The notes under the pieces are model-generated. The model saw nothing but the letters and a program-made list of their open reading frames with translations. It ran no database searches and had not been told where the DNA came from. The position numbers and the translations under genes were made by a program. A DNA stretch of 64,000 nt from Moritella yayanosii (GTDB lineage Bacteria; Pseudomonadota; Gammaproteobacteria; Enterobacterales; Moritellaceae), in NCBI RefSeq assembly GCF_900465055.1, contig NZ_LS483250.1, positions 3,906,001 to 3,970,000 on the forward strand, given 5' to 3'. Shown piece by piece: positions 35,365 to 43,531 of this stretch (position 1 is the first letter of the stretch; every line of letters begins with the position of its first letter).

Positions 35365-36318
35365 TTAATCTTTGTTTAAACGCGCTTCGATCGCATCCAT
35401 CAACATACCTGTGATGCTTATGTCATAGGCAGCTTCGATTTCGCGGATACACGTTGGGCTCGTTACATTGATTTCAGTAAGCTTGTCACCAATCACGTCT
35501 AGACCAACAAAAATTAAGCCTTTTTCTTTTAATTTAGGCCCTATTGCTTTGGCAATTTTCCAATCACTGTCTGATAATGGGCGTGCGACACCACGACCGC
35601 CAGCCGCGATATTACCGCGCGTTTCACCACTTGCTGGGATACGTGCTAGGCAATATGGTACCGGTTCGCCATCAATCACTAAGATACGTTTGTCGCCATC
35701 TTTAATTTCTGGAATGAATTTTTGTGCCATGCAGTATCGCGTTCCGTGTTCAGTCAGTGTTTCGATGATCACGCTGACGTTTTTATCTTGCTCGTTAAGA
35801 CGGAAAATTGATGCGCCGCCCATACCATCAAGAGGTTTTAAGATCACATCTTTGTGCTCTTTGTGGAATGCGCGTAATTTGTCTTTACGACGTGTTACTA
35901 GTGTTGTTGGCGTGAATTCATTAAACCATGCTGTGTATAGCTTTTCATTGGCATCACGTAGACTTTGCGGTTTGTTCACGATTAATGTGCCTTCGTCTTC
36001 AGCACGCTCAAGCATGTAAGTTGCGTAAAGAAATTCAGTATCGAACGGCGGATCTTTACGCATTAATATCACGTCAAGATCGGATAGAAGATGGTTAGTT
36101 TCTTCACCTAGTTCGTACCAGCATGCTGGGTCTTGTTGTACTTTTAATGAACGAGACGAAGCATATGCACGGCCTTCAAGCATAGATAGATCTTGCATTT
36201 CCATGTAGAAAAGTTCGTAACCACGGTTTTGCGCTTCCATTAACATTGCAAAGCTAGAATCTTTTTTAATGTTGATGTCTGCAATGGGATCCATCACGAT
36301 GCCAAGTTTAATTGTCAT
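35365..36318 (-). CDS. gshB: Glutathione synthetase
   Basis: A 317-residue ATP-grasp ligase that joins gamma-glutamylcysteine and glycine. It shows LGIVMDPIADINIKKDSSFAMLMEAQ (N-terminal), MRKDPPFDTEFLYATYMLERAE, VNKPQSLRDANEKL, LKPLDGMGGASIFRL (glycine-rich ATP loop, about 155-170) and FVGLDVIGDKLTEINVTSPTC, which bears the metal-binding Asn. The length equals the E. coli enzyme. AGGA lies eight bases before the ATG, and it is ten bases after rsmE, so the two are coupled. Confidence 0.96.
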   Translation of the reverse strand: MTIKLGIVMDPIADINIKKDSSFAMLMEAQNRGYELFYMEMQDLSMLEGRAYASSRSLKVQQDPACWYELGEETNHLLSDLDVILMRKDPPFDTEFLYATYMLERAEDEGTLIVNKPQSLRDANEKLYTAWFNEFTPTTLVTRRKDKLRAFHKEHKDVILKPLDGMGGASIFRLNEQDKNVSVIIETLTEHGTRYCMAQKFIPEIKDGDKRILVIDGEPVPYCLARIPASGETRGNIAAGGRGVARPLSDSDWKIAKAIGPKLKEKGLIFVGLDVIGDKLTEINVTSPTCIREIEAAYDISITGMLMDAIEARLNKD

Positions 36319-36328
36319 ATTCTTTATC

Positions 36329-37060
36329 CTATCCTAAATCGCCAAAGCGGCATTGTAGTGCGGTGATCGCTGTTAATGCTGCTGTTTCTGTTCGTAATAC
36401 TCGAGGGCCTAATAACGTTTCTTCAAAGTTAAATTGCTCTGTCATGTTGATTTCATCCGCAGATAAACCGCCTTCAGGACCAATTAATAAACGCACGCCA
36501 TGCTTAGGCTCGGGTAAGGTATTAATGCTGTATTTTGCGCGTGGGTGCAGGTTCAGTTTTAATTCAGTCGTGTCTTCTGCTGCCCAGTCTTTTAACTGTT
36601 TTGGTGCTAATACTTGTGGTACGAAATTACGCCCACTTTGTTCACAAGCAGCGATGACAATTTTTTGCCATTGCTGTACTTTTTTCTCTAAGCGTTCACC
36701 AGAGATCTTAACACCACAACGTTCACTAAACAGTGGGGTGATGGCTGTTACACCCAGCTCGACAGCTTTTTGGATAGTGAAATCCATTTTGTCGCCGCGA
36801 GATATTGTTTGACCAAGGTGGATCTTGAGTGGTGATTCACTGTCGATATCTTGGAATTCGTCAATGTGAACGGTCACCGATTTTTTTGTGGTCTGTTCAA
36901 TTGTGGCATGGTATTGGCCACCTTTACCGTTAAATAAAGTTAGCGTATCACCTGTAATCATACGTAATACACGACCCACGTGGCCTGCGCCGTCTGGTGA
37001 TAATTCAAAGCTAGAACCCACGATTAATTCGCCGGATTCGAAGATGCGAGGATGACGCAT
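36329..37060 (-). CDS. rsmE: 16S rRNA m3U1498 methyltransferase
   Basis: A 243-residue SPOUT methyltransferase that methylates U1498 in helix 44 of 16S rRNA. It begins [34 protein letters not shown] (PUA-like domain), followed by [31 protein letters not shown], the SAM knot segment [15 protein letters not shown] and [20 protein letters not shown]. The order of these blocks and the position ahead of gshB match the enteric arrangement. In E. coli endA and sprT lie directly upstream; here about 6.4 kb of other genes intervene. Confidence 0.95.
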   Translation of the reverse strand: MRHPRIFESGELIVGSSFELSPDGAGHVGRVLRMITGDTLTLFNGKGGQYHATIEQTTKKSVTVHIDEFQDIDSESPLKIHLGQTISRGDKMDFTIQKAVELGVTAITPLFSERCGVKISGERLEKKVQQWQKIVIAACEQSGRNFVPQVLAPKQLKDWAAEDTTELKLNLHPRAKYSINTLPEPKHGVRLLIGPEGGLSADEINMTEQFNFEETLLGPRVLRTETAALTAITALQCRFGDLG

Positions 37061-37385
37061 GCTGTTTACCTTTATTTAAATATGTAGTTAATAAAATGAT
37101 TATACCCACTTTTTTAATTTGCTGATGAAATTTATCCGTTAACAAATAAAAAAGTTGTTTGGGGCCGTAATAAGCCAGGGTGATCTTAGTCTCATTACTG
37201 GCATCGTCAGATTCATCCTAAGGTTAAAAATTGATCCTTTGTTCGTTTAAGCGGGGTCGATGCATACTCGTTACATTGAAAAGAATAAGTTATGAAGCGT
37301 GTAAGTGACAAGCTGAAGCGTCTTATATTGGCTCTGTGATGGTCGGTATTTTACTTTTTATTTTACTGTGTAGTTAAGGCATATG
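37061..37385. other. Intergenic region before dsdA
   Basis: This 325-base gap separates divergent rsmE and dsdA. It holds AT-rich tracts and presumably both promoters. AAGG at 37376-37379 is the dsdA ribosome-binding site. I found no convincing -35/-10 pair, operator or RNA fold. It is the likely left edge of the accessory insert that splits rsmE from endA. Confidence 0.5.
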
Positions 37386-38714
37386 ATGAATCAGACTCGA
37401 AACATACAATTAATAAATGAATTTCCATTGTTGGAATCACTGATAGATCTTAAACCTCTGAGTTGGTTTAATCCTAAAGTGACGAGTTATGCCGAAGCCT
37501 TACCGTATGTTGGTTTAACTGCCCTTGATGTGCAGGAGGCGAGTAAACGTTTGCTGCGTTTCGCGCCTTTCTTTTGTCAGGCATTTCCTGAGACACAGCA
37601 AAGTAACGGTATTATTGAATCACCGCTACAGACGATCCCGGCTATGCAAGCGGCGCTGAGCGATTACTATCAGACGTCATTACCAGGTCGTATGATGATC
37701 AAGTTAGACTCTCAATTACCGATATCGGGGTCAATTAAAGCGCGGGGTGGCATTTATGAGGTTCTGCAGCATGCCGAAAAACTGGCAATTTCAGCAGGTC
37801 TACTTAGTTTAGATGATGATTATAGTAAGATTAATTCAGCGCAATTCAGGGCATTTTTCAGCCAGTATAAAATTGCAGTTGGCTCAACCGGAAACTTAGG
37901 TTTATCTATTGGTATTATAGGGGCCAGCTTAGGGTTTCAGGTTAGTGTGCATATGTCTGCGGATGCGCGGCAATGGAAAAAAGATCGCCTGCGAAGTCAT
38001 GGCGTTAATGTGATTGAATATGAATCTGACTACAGTATTGCGGTCGAACACGGTCGTGAAGAAGCGCTACAAGATCCATTCTGTCATTTTGTTGATGATG
38101 AAAACTCGACATCCTTGTTCTTGGGTTATGCGGTTGCCGGAGAGCGATTAAAGCAGCAGTTTATTGAGCAAGATATTATTGTTGATGCCGAGCATCCGCT
38201 CTTTGTTTATCTGCCTTGTGGTGTGGGCGGTGGCCCGGGTGGGGTCGCTTTTGGCCTTAAGCTGGCTTTTGGCGATCATGTGCATTGTATCTTTGCCGAA
38301 CCGACGCATTCGCCGTGTATGTTATTAGGCGTTTATACTGGCCTGCATGATCAGATCTCCGTTCAGGATCTCGGTATTGATAATATCACGGCTGCCGATG
38401 GTCTTGCTGTCGGTCGTGCTTCGGGTTTTATTGGTAAAGCCATGGAGCGTATGTTAGATGGCTATATTACGTTAACGGATGCTGACATGTATCAGTTATT
38501 AGGGCTAGTTCATGATACTGAGCAGCTTAAGCTTGAACCTTCTGCACTGGCTGGTATGCCGGGTATTATGCATGTGGTCACCAATTCAGACTATCTTGAA
38601 CGGATGCAACTGAGTGATAGTTTGGCTAATGCCACACATTTGGTGTGGGCAACCGGTGGTGGCATGGTGCCAGAGGCGGAAATGACAGCCTACTTACAGC
38701 AAGCTAAACATTGA
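37386..38714 (+). CDS. dsdA: D-serine ammonia-lyase
   Basis: A 442-residue fold-type II PLP enzyme that deaminates D-serine to pyruvate and ammonia. DsdA-type features are [28 protein letters not shown], in which SIKARGG carries the PLP Lys (about residue 117), [40 protein letters not shown], and [16 protein letters not shown], the glycine loop holding PLP phosphate. ATG 37386 is preferred to the adjacent 37383 because AAGG lies six rather than three bases upstream. The regulator gene dsdC lies downstream in the same direction, unlike the divergent E. coli layout. Confidence 0.96.
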   Translation: MNQTRNIQLINEFPLLESLIDLKPLSWFNPKVTSYAEALPYVGLTALDVQEASKRLLRFAPFFCQAFPETQQSNGIIESPLQTIPAMQAALSDYYQTSLPGRMMIKLDSQLPISGSIKARGGIYEVLQHAEKLAISAGLLSLDDDYSKINSAQFRAFFSQYKIAVGSTGNLGLSIGIIGASLGFQVSVHMSADARQWKKDRLRSHGVNVIEYESDYSIAVEHGREEALQDPFCHFVDDENSTSLFLGYAVAGERLKQQFIEQDIIVDAEHPLFVYLPCGVGGGPGGVAFGLKLAFGDHVHCIFAEPTHSPCMLLGVYTGLHDQISVQDLGIDNITAADGLAVGRASGFIGKAMERMLDGYITLTDADMYQLLGLVHDTEQLKLEPSALAGMPGIMHVVTNSDYLERMQLSDSLANATHLVWATGGGMVPEAEMTAYLQQAKH

Positions 38715-38718
38715 TCCT

Positions 38719-38865
38719 TCCTTCGCTTACCCTACGGGAGGCTCGCTCGAATAACAGTACTGCGTTACAATATTTGCAAAAGGAATAATTATTATCTGCA
38801 TATTGAGCCTTGTTCTGATATCCCAGCGAGTCTCTGATATAGCATCTTGAAGGAGTTTGGGTATG
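38719..38865 (+). repeat. Half copy of the 264-bp inverted-repeat element
   Basis: This 147-base stretch between dsdA and dsdC aligns over its length with the right part of the complete element at 47015-47278, from CCTTCG to the right terminal repeat (GCATCTTGAAGGAGTTTGGGTAT). The left part is absent. Its internal hairpin arms (GAGGCTCGCT at 38738-38747, AGCGAGTCTC at 38825-38834) still pair, though their sequence differs from the complete copy. The end of this copy contains AGGAG (38851-38855). Confidence 0.8.
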
Positions 38866-38870
38866 AAGTT

Positions 38871-39815
38871 ATGGAACTAACATTCGGCAGTCATAAAAAA
38901 TTTAACGGTAGCCAATTAGCTAACCTAGATACCTTTGTCAAAGCGGCGCAGTACAGTTCATTTACGCAAGCGGCTGAGGTGCTGTTTATCACCCCCAGCG
39001 CGGTTAGTCATCGTATTGCCAAGTTGGAACAAGAACTCGGCTTTAAGCTGTTTCATCGTTTGCATAAACAATTGAAATTGACGAGCGAGGGCGCGAGATT
39101 ATGCCGCAGTTGCGAGCGGTTGTTTAATTCACTGGATGAAGAGTTAAATGATATTCGCAGCAATGAATTATCCGGTCGTCTGACCATCTATGCCCGTCCT
39201 TCTATTTCACTGTGTTGGCTGGTGCCTCGGATCCATGATTTTCATCGTCAATATCCGGCTATTCAGTTGGATATTCTCACCGGTAATGACGATATTAATT
39301 TTCATACCCAGTTTATTGATGTCGCACTCTATTATACATCAGGTCCCTTTCCTGGATTATCGAACATCGAATTGATGTCTGAGGAGGTTACACCTGTCTG
39401 CTCTCCCGCTTATGCGGAGTTACACGACCTTATTGATAACCCCGAAAATATTCGCAATTGCAGCTTATTGCATGATTGTAAGGCGTGGCCACAAGCCGCT
39501 TATAATGCGGAATGGTTAGAGTGGACAGAGCGCCATCAGGTCCGTGAGGTGAATTATAATCGCGGTTTGAGTTTTGACCGTTCTGATCTGGCGATGGTCG
39601 CCGCGATGAATCATGCTGGCTTGGCAATCGGGCGTAAACGATTAGTCGATAAACATTTGCGTAGTGGTGAGTTAATCGCGCCCTTTCCGGCACTCATTAG
39701 CCCTGCAACCTATCAATATCATGCCGTATATAGCGCAGACATTACCCCTAATCCAAGAGTGAAGGTGTTATTAGACTGGTTACAGCAACAGGCTGAGCAA
39801 CAGTCCCGTTATTAG
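38871..39815 (+). CDS. dsdC: LysR-type regulator of D-serine deaminase
   Basis: A 314-residue LysR regulator closely resembling DsdC. The helix-turn-helix spans LANLDTFVKAAQYSSFTQAAEVLFITPSAVSHRIAKLEQELGFKLF. The effector domain has LSGRLTIYARPSISLCWLVPRIHDFHRQYPAIQLDILTGNDDINF and FDRSDLAMVAAMNHAGLAIGRKRLV, which are hallmarks of DsdC over GcvA. It should activate dsdA with D-serine as inducer. The start is uncertain: ATG 38871 lies 15 bases from AGGAG, while an out-of-frame ATG at 38863 lies at ideal distance. Its stop overlaps the convergent pip stop by four bases. Confidence 0.9.
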   Translation: MELTFGSHKKFNGSQLANLDTFVKAAQYSSFTQAAEVLFITPSAVSHRIAKLEQELGFKLFHRLHKQLKLTSEGARLCRSCERLFNSLDEELNDIRSNELSGRLTIYARPSISLCWLVPRIHDFHRQYPAIQLDILTGNDDINFHTQFIDVALYYTSGPFPGLSNIELMSEEVTPVCSPAYAELHDLIDNPENIRNCSLLHDCKAWPQAAYNAEWLEWTERHQVREVNYNRGLSFDRSDLAMVAAMNHAGLAIGRKRLVDKHLRSGELIAPFPALISPATYQYHAVYSADITPNPRVKVLLDWLQQQAEQQSRY

Positions 39816-41101
39816 CGCAGAATAATACCTTTATTTAAGTCGATAAGTTTACTCAGTACTTTATCACCGTCCATACGGATACCATTGTGCTCGAACTCTG
39901 AAGTTAACCAATATTTAAGGTTGTTAACGCGTGCCGCTGTTTCGAGGCTGTATTGCATTTCAACATACATATCTTCGCTATAGATTGCTGCAGCCACGGG
40001 TACTTGGTTATTTTTAAGTACCTCAAGATCGTAAAGATCTGACCAATCTTGTTTTTTCGCTAACTGTTGCGCCGCTGCTTGCAGTGGTTTCAAGTTATTA
40101 AATTGCTCGAACATCCACGGGTAGATCATTTCGCCAGTGAATAAGAAGGGCTGACCCGCTTGATAATTAAATTCAGCATAATCTGCGCGAACGCGATGTG
40201 CAGCCCAATCGGACGCTTGCTGTTGGCAATAGATAGACTCATGCAGTAAGGCAAAAATTGGGTTGGTATTGTAATCAAGGAACTGACAAAACTGAGCCAA
40301 GAACAGAGGGTTAACTTGGGTGCCTTTTTGCGTCGTGATAAGCGCTTGTTCAAGTAAATAATAAACCGCTTCTGGGCCTTCTTCCATGCCTAGGTTAACG
40401 CCAAGTAGTTGCAGCATTTCAACCGTGAGTTTTTCACCTGTCGCCAGGTAAGTATCGTGTTCGGTAATGTGTGTTGCTAATGCAGTGACAAGCTCTTGCG
40501 CATCGCTAAAACGGCTAAAGAAGTCGTTATTCTTTGCTTGAACGCGTTTATAGGTTTTTTGATAAACCTCATCTGCAGTGCGTGTCAGTGATGGTAATCC
40601 ACCAGTGATGAAAGCTTGTGTTAAGCCTTCTGGCGCAGCGGTTAAATAACGTAATACACAGAAACCACCAAAACTTTGACCGATGATGCTCCAGGTATTA
40701 AACGGTGATAGTTGTGCGCGGATCGCTTCAGCATCACGGACAATATTATCCGCGCGGAAGTGAGTTAGGTAGTCAGCTTGTTCATTGGCAGTTAAGTGGG
40801 CAAGACTCACCGCGCTGATTGGAGAAGATAACCCTGTGCCACGCTGATCTAGCAGCAATACCCGATATTCTTGTAATGCGCGTTTTATCCAACCGCCATT
40901 TGCCATCGGACGCACCGCCCCAAACCCTGGACCACCTTGAAAATAAACCAAATACGGCAGGTCTTGATCTTGTTTATCTGGGGCGACAAGTTCACGTACA
41001 AATACGTCAATCGTGTCACCGTCAGGTTTGTTGTAATCAAGTGGCAAGGTGAATGTGTGCTTTTGTGCAACTAAGCCGCTTAATATGAGATCAATTTTCA
41101 T
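39812..41101 (-). CDS. Proline iminopeptidase-like alpha/beta hydrolase (S33)
   Basis: A 429-residue alpha/beta hydrolase. YFQGGPGFGAVRP (about 53-65) is the oxyanion-hole block, LLLDQRGTGLSSP is typical of prolyl aminopeptidases, and IIGQSFGGFCVLRYL carries the nucleophilic Ser of GQSFGG (about residue 141). The catalytic His is expected in LTSEFEHNGIRMDG near the C-terminus. No signal peptide is seen, so it is cytosolic, releasing N-terminal proline from peptides or cleaving related amides. Its role next to D-serine genes is unclear. The convergent overlap of stop codons with dsdC is notable. Confidence 0.86.
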   Translation of the reverse strand: MKIDLILSGLVAQKHTFTLPLDYNKPDGDTIDVFVRELVAPDKQDQDLPYLVYFQGGPGFGAVRPMANGGWIKRALQEYRVLLLDQRGTGLSSPISAVSLAHLTANEQADYLTHFRADNIVRDAEAIRAQLSPFNTWSIIGQSFGGFCVLRYLTAAPEGLTQAFITGGLPSLTRTADEVYQKTYKRVQAKNNDFFSRFSDAQELVTALATHITEHDTYLATGEKLTVEMLQLLGVNLGMEEGPEAVYYLLEQALITTQKGTQVNPLFLAQFCQFLDYNTNPIFALLHESIYCQQQASDWAAHRVRADYAEFNYQAGQPFLFTGEMIYPWMFEQFNNLKPLQAAAQQLAKKQDWSDLYDLEVLKNNQVPVAAAIYSEDMYVEMQYSLETAARVNNLKYWLTSEFEHNGIRMDGDKVLSKLIDLNKGIILR

Positions 41102-41238
41102 GGCAATCCTTTGTTAGCAATAAGGTAATGATATAGGTTATTGTAACCTTAAATGAGTGCTAAGTATTAATGCCGGGTATCAACTCTGGATAAATAGCCT
41201 CAGTTAATTACTAGAGGTGGATGTGCATTATCTGCTTG

Positions 41239-41850
41239 CTATGATTTCAACGCGAGTAATGCGCCAAAGCTGACAAGCCCAACGCCACATAGCTGATTCA
41301 ATCGTTTTCTAACGCGTAATAATCGCGTTTGTAATGCCGCAGAGGTAAATAATATCGCGACGATGGCAAACCAGATGCCATGTAAAGCAATCATATAAGC
41401 CCCGTAGATGAAGGCGTAGGTATTATCATTTGAGTCTGGTGAGATCACTTGGCTAAACACGCTTAAGAAAAACAGCATTGTTTTAGGGTTTAAAACATTA
41501 CACAGAAAACCTTGCGCGAGATATTGCCAGTTTTTATTTTTCGGTTGTTCTGTCGACGTGGTATTTAGTGGACTGTTCGCCGAGTAAATACCTTTGACGC
41601 CAAGGTAGATCAAATAGCCTGCCCCAGCATAGCGGATCATATTATACAGAAATTCATTCTGTGAGATTAAATAACTGATGCCGAACATTGAATAGCTGAT
41701 GTGAACGCAGATGGCGAGGCTTAGTCCTAGTGCAGTAAGAATCCCCGCTTTACGTCCATCGTTAATACTGGTTTTTAACACGAGAACAAAGTCAGCTCCG
41801 GGGCTGATAACGATTAATATGCCTAATATAGCCAGGCTAAATACTTCCAT
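41239..41850 (-). CDS. LysE/RhtB-family amino-acid exporter
   Basis: A 203-residue inner-membrane protein with about six helices. The LysE signature is visible: ILIVISPGADFVLVLKTSINDGRKAGILTALGLSLAICVHISYSMFG (about 11-57), then YAGAGYLIYLGVKGIYSA and FLCNVLNPKTMLFFLSVF. Family members export amino acids such as lysine, threonine or homoserine lactone. Substrate unknown. It diverges from the LysR gene at 41959 over a 108-base region with a palindromic T-N11-A site, suggesting regulation by that protein. Confidence 0.9.
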   Translation of the reverse strand: MEVFSLAILGILIVISPGADFVLVLKTSINDGRKAGILTALGLSLAICVHISYSMFGISYLISQNEFLYNMIRYAGAGYLIYLGVKGIYSANSPLNTTSTEQPKNKNWQYLAQGFLCNVLNPKTMLFFLSVFSQVISPDSNDNTYAFIYGAYMIALHGIWFAIVAILFTSAALQTRLLRVRKRLNQLCGVGLVSFGALLALKS

Positions 41851-41909
41851 AACGACTTCCTATATGATCCATAATTATTAATAAGCATGCATTGTAGGTG
41901 AATTATGGG

Positions 41910-41924
41910 TTCGCTATAATCGAA
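41910..41924. promoter_or_regulatory. Candidate LysR-type operator between lysE-like and LysR genes
   Basis: TTCGCTATAATCGAA is a 15-bp element with TTCG/CGAA arms in T-N11-A form, overlapping a TATAAT (41915-41920, + strand) upstream of the LysR gene at 41959. It would let the regulator repress itself and control the divergent exporter. Confidence 0.45.
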
Positions 41925-41958
41925 TAGATTTCAATAAATATGTGAGAAAAAGTCACCA

Positions 41959-42885
41959 ATGAGGCATTTAAAAGCATTCCATGTTTTTCATGTAGCAGCT
42001 GCGCTGGAAAGTTACAGCAAAGCAGCAGACAAGCTGTGTATTACCCATGGCGCGGTGAGTAAGCAGATCAAAACATTAGAAGCTCACTTAGCGGTGAGCC
42101 TGTTTTATCGTGACGGGCGAAATGTGAAATTAACGCCTGCTGGTAAACTGTTATCTGGTTATACCGAACAAGCATTTAATGCCTTGGAAGCAGGTGTCCA
42201 GCATGTGACTCAAGTTACGCATAAACACTTAGAAGTATCGTGTGAGCCAACATTAACAATGCGTTGGTTAATGCCTCGCTTGAGTTATTTTTATCAAGAT
42301 AATATCGATGCGGATGTGCGATTATCAACAGCCGGTGGCCCTGTGATACTCGGTAGTAATGGTTTGTCGTTGGCGATACGACGGGATGACTTTCCGCTAT
42401 TGCATGACTACCAACAGACTCCCTTAGTTGAAGAGTGGGTTGGGCCGGTTTTTTCACCTGAGTATTGGCAACAGGTGCAAAATGACGCGGGTAAGATCAA
42501 GTTATTACACAGTCAAACACGCCCACAGGCTTGGGATAATTGGTTACAAGGTAACGCTGTATCATGCCTTAAAGTACAACGTCTGAAAGTGCAAAGCGAA
42601 CAGACATTCGCACATTTCTATTTTTGCTTACAAGCGGTGGTTGATAACTTAGGGGCGGCGATAGGCTCATACCCCTTAGTCATGGATGATCTGGAACGGG
42701 GTAATTTAGTTGCCCCGTTTGGCTTTAAACGCTCAGGGTACAACTATATTTTATTAAGCCAAGATGACGTTTTATTAAAGCAAGGCAATACTTTGTTAGC
42801 TAAAGACAGTGAATCTGATACTTTACAGCGAAACTTCATTAATTGGCTGCAACTGAATCTCGCTATGTGCGTACCGAGTCAGTAA
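41959..42885 (+). CDS. GcvA-like LysR regulator
   Basis: A 308-residue LysR regulator. MRHLKAFHVFHVAAALESYSKAADKLCITHGAVSKQIKTLEAHLAVSLFYRDGRNVKLTPAG is a GcvA-type DNA-binding domain, and TLTMRWLMPRLSYFYQDN with DVRLSTAGGP begins the effector domain. By position it is likely to control the divergent LysE exporter. It is tail-to-tail with the toxin gene yoeB, 37 bases away. The effector is unknown. Confidence 0.88.
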   Translation: MRHLKAFHVFHVAAALESYSKAADKLCITHGAVSKQIKTLEAHLAVSLFYRDGRNVKLTPAGKLLSGYTEQAFNALEAGVQHVTQVTHKHLEVSCEPTLTMRWLMPRLSYFYQDNIDADVRLSTAGGPVILGSNGLSLAIRRDDFPLLHDYQQTPLVEEWVGPVFSPEYWQQVQNDAGKIKLLHSQTRPQAWDNWLQGNAVSCLKVQRLKVQSEQTFAHFYFCLQAVVDNLGAAIGSYPLVMDDLERGNLVAPFGFKRSGYNYILLSQDDVLLKQGNTLLAKDSESDTLQRNFINWLQLNLAMCVPSQ

Positions 42886-42922
42886 CAATAACCAGATTTT
42901 AATTGTTGGCTGGCTAAGTTAG

Positions 42923-43186
42923 CTATTTACCATAATGAAATCGAGTGCTGACGATCGTAACAACATCATCGCCCGCTTTATATACTAGGCGATGTTCATC
43001 ATTAATACGTCGAGACCAATAACCAGTTAAATTCTCTTTAAGGGGTTCTGGTTTGCCTATGCCTTCAAATGGCATACGTTGCACCGCTTCGATGAGTTTG
43101 TTGATGCGTTTCAGCGTTCGCTTATCTTGCGTCTGCCAATATGTATAATCTTCCCAAGCATGTGGGGTAAAAAGTATATTCCGCAT
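42923..43186 (-). CDS. yoeB: YoeB-family mRNA interferase toxin
   Basis: An 87-residue RelE-superfamily toxin that cuts mRNA on translating ribosomes. Family blocks are [66 protein letters not shown] and the C-terminal RFHYGK. The Glu of KPEPLK, the Arg of [12 protein letters not shown] and the C-terminal His-Tyr match YoeB's active-site set. The end reads FHYGK rather than the CHYHY-like ending of E. coli. The gene overlaps yefM by one base and is co-transcribed with it. Confidence 0.94.
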   Translation of the reverse strand: MRNILFTPHAWEDYTYWQTQDKRTLKRINKLIEAVQRMPFEGIGKPEPLKENLTGYWSRRINDEHRLVYKAGDDVVTIVSTRFHYGK

Positions 43187-43437
43187 TAATCTAACAATTC
43201 TTTATTAAGTACTTCTCCGTGCTCTGCTTGGGCAATTGATTCAAGTAGACGTTTTGAATTATTCGGGTTCGCCATCAAGTACATGGTTTCTTTCCAAGCG
43301 TTGAATTCAGATGCAGATAATAAGACTACATCTTCGCCCCCACGCCTGTGTATATGCACTGGTTCACAATCATCAACGGCTGAATCACAGATTGATTTAA
43401 AGTTATTGCGAGCTTCTGAAAATGTTACGACGCTCAT
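43186..43437 (-). CDS. yefM: YefM-family antitoxin
   Basis: An 83-residue Phd/YefM antitoxin. The N-terminal DNA-binding part reads [55 protein letters not shown], which is canonical. The C-terminal 25 residues ([20 protein letters not shown]) form the toxin-neutralising segment. It is encoded just before yoeB, and a YefM-type operator lies upstream. The pair lies in the accessory insert, consistent with horizontal spread of toxin-antitoxin modules. Confidence 0.94.
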   Translation of the reverse strand: MSVVTFSEARNNFKSICDSAVDDCEPVHIHRRGGEDVVLLSASEFNAWKETMYLMANPNNSKRLLESIAQAEHGEVLNKELLD

Positions 43438-43476
43438 AATTAAATACCTTATTTACAACTATCAGTTAATAAAACA

Positions 43477-43518
43477 ATATTAGCTCATACATATAACTTG
43501 TACAAGATATGGTACAAC
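43477..43518 (-). promoter_or_regulatory. yefM-yoeB promoter with YefM operator
   Basis: On the minus strand TTGTAC (43505 to 43500), a 17-base spacer and TAATAT (43482 to 43477) form a good promoter. The -35 is embedded in the perfect palindrome CTTGTACAAG (43497-43506), and a second half-site (GGTACAA, 43511-43517) lies one turn upstream. TGTACA is the known core recognised by YefM, so autorepression by the YefM-YoeB complex is expected. Confidence 0.75.
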
Positions 43519-43531
43519 TTTGGTTTGTTAT

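Noticed and set aside
35468-36019. 183-codon plus-strand frame opposite gshB
   Set aside because: Antisense shadow of gshB; no ribosome-binding site, no recognisable domain.
36312-36812. 166-codon plus-strand frame opposite rsmE
   Set aside because: Antisense shadow of rsmE with typical artefact composition.
37100-37116. TATACCCAC similar to the terminal repeat of the mobile element
   Set aside because: Only the first eight bases match; no second end is nearby.
37292-37339. Possible 15-codon leader peptide upstream of dsdA
   Set aside because: Short, no good ribosome-binding site and no regulatory codon run or overlapping hairpin.
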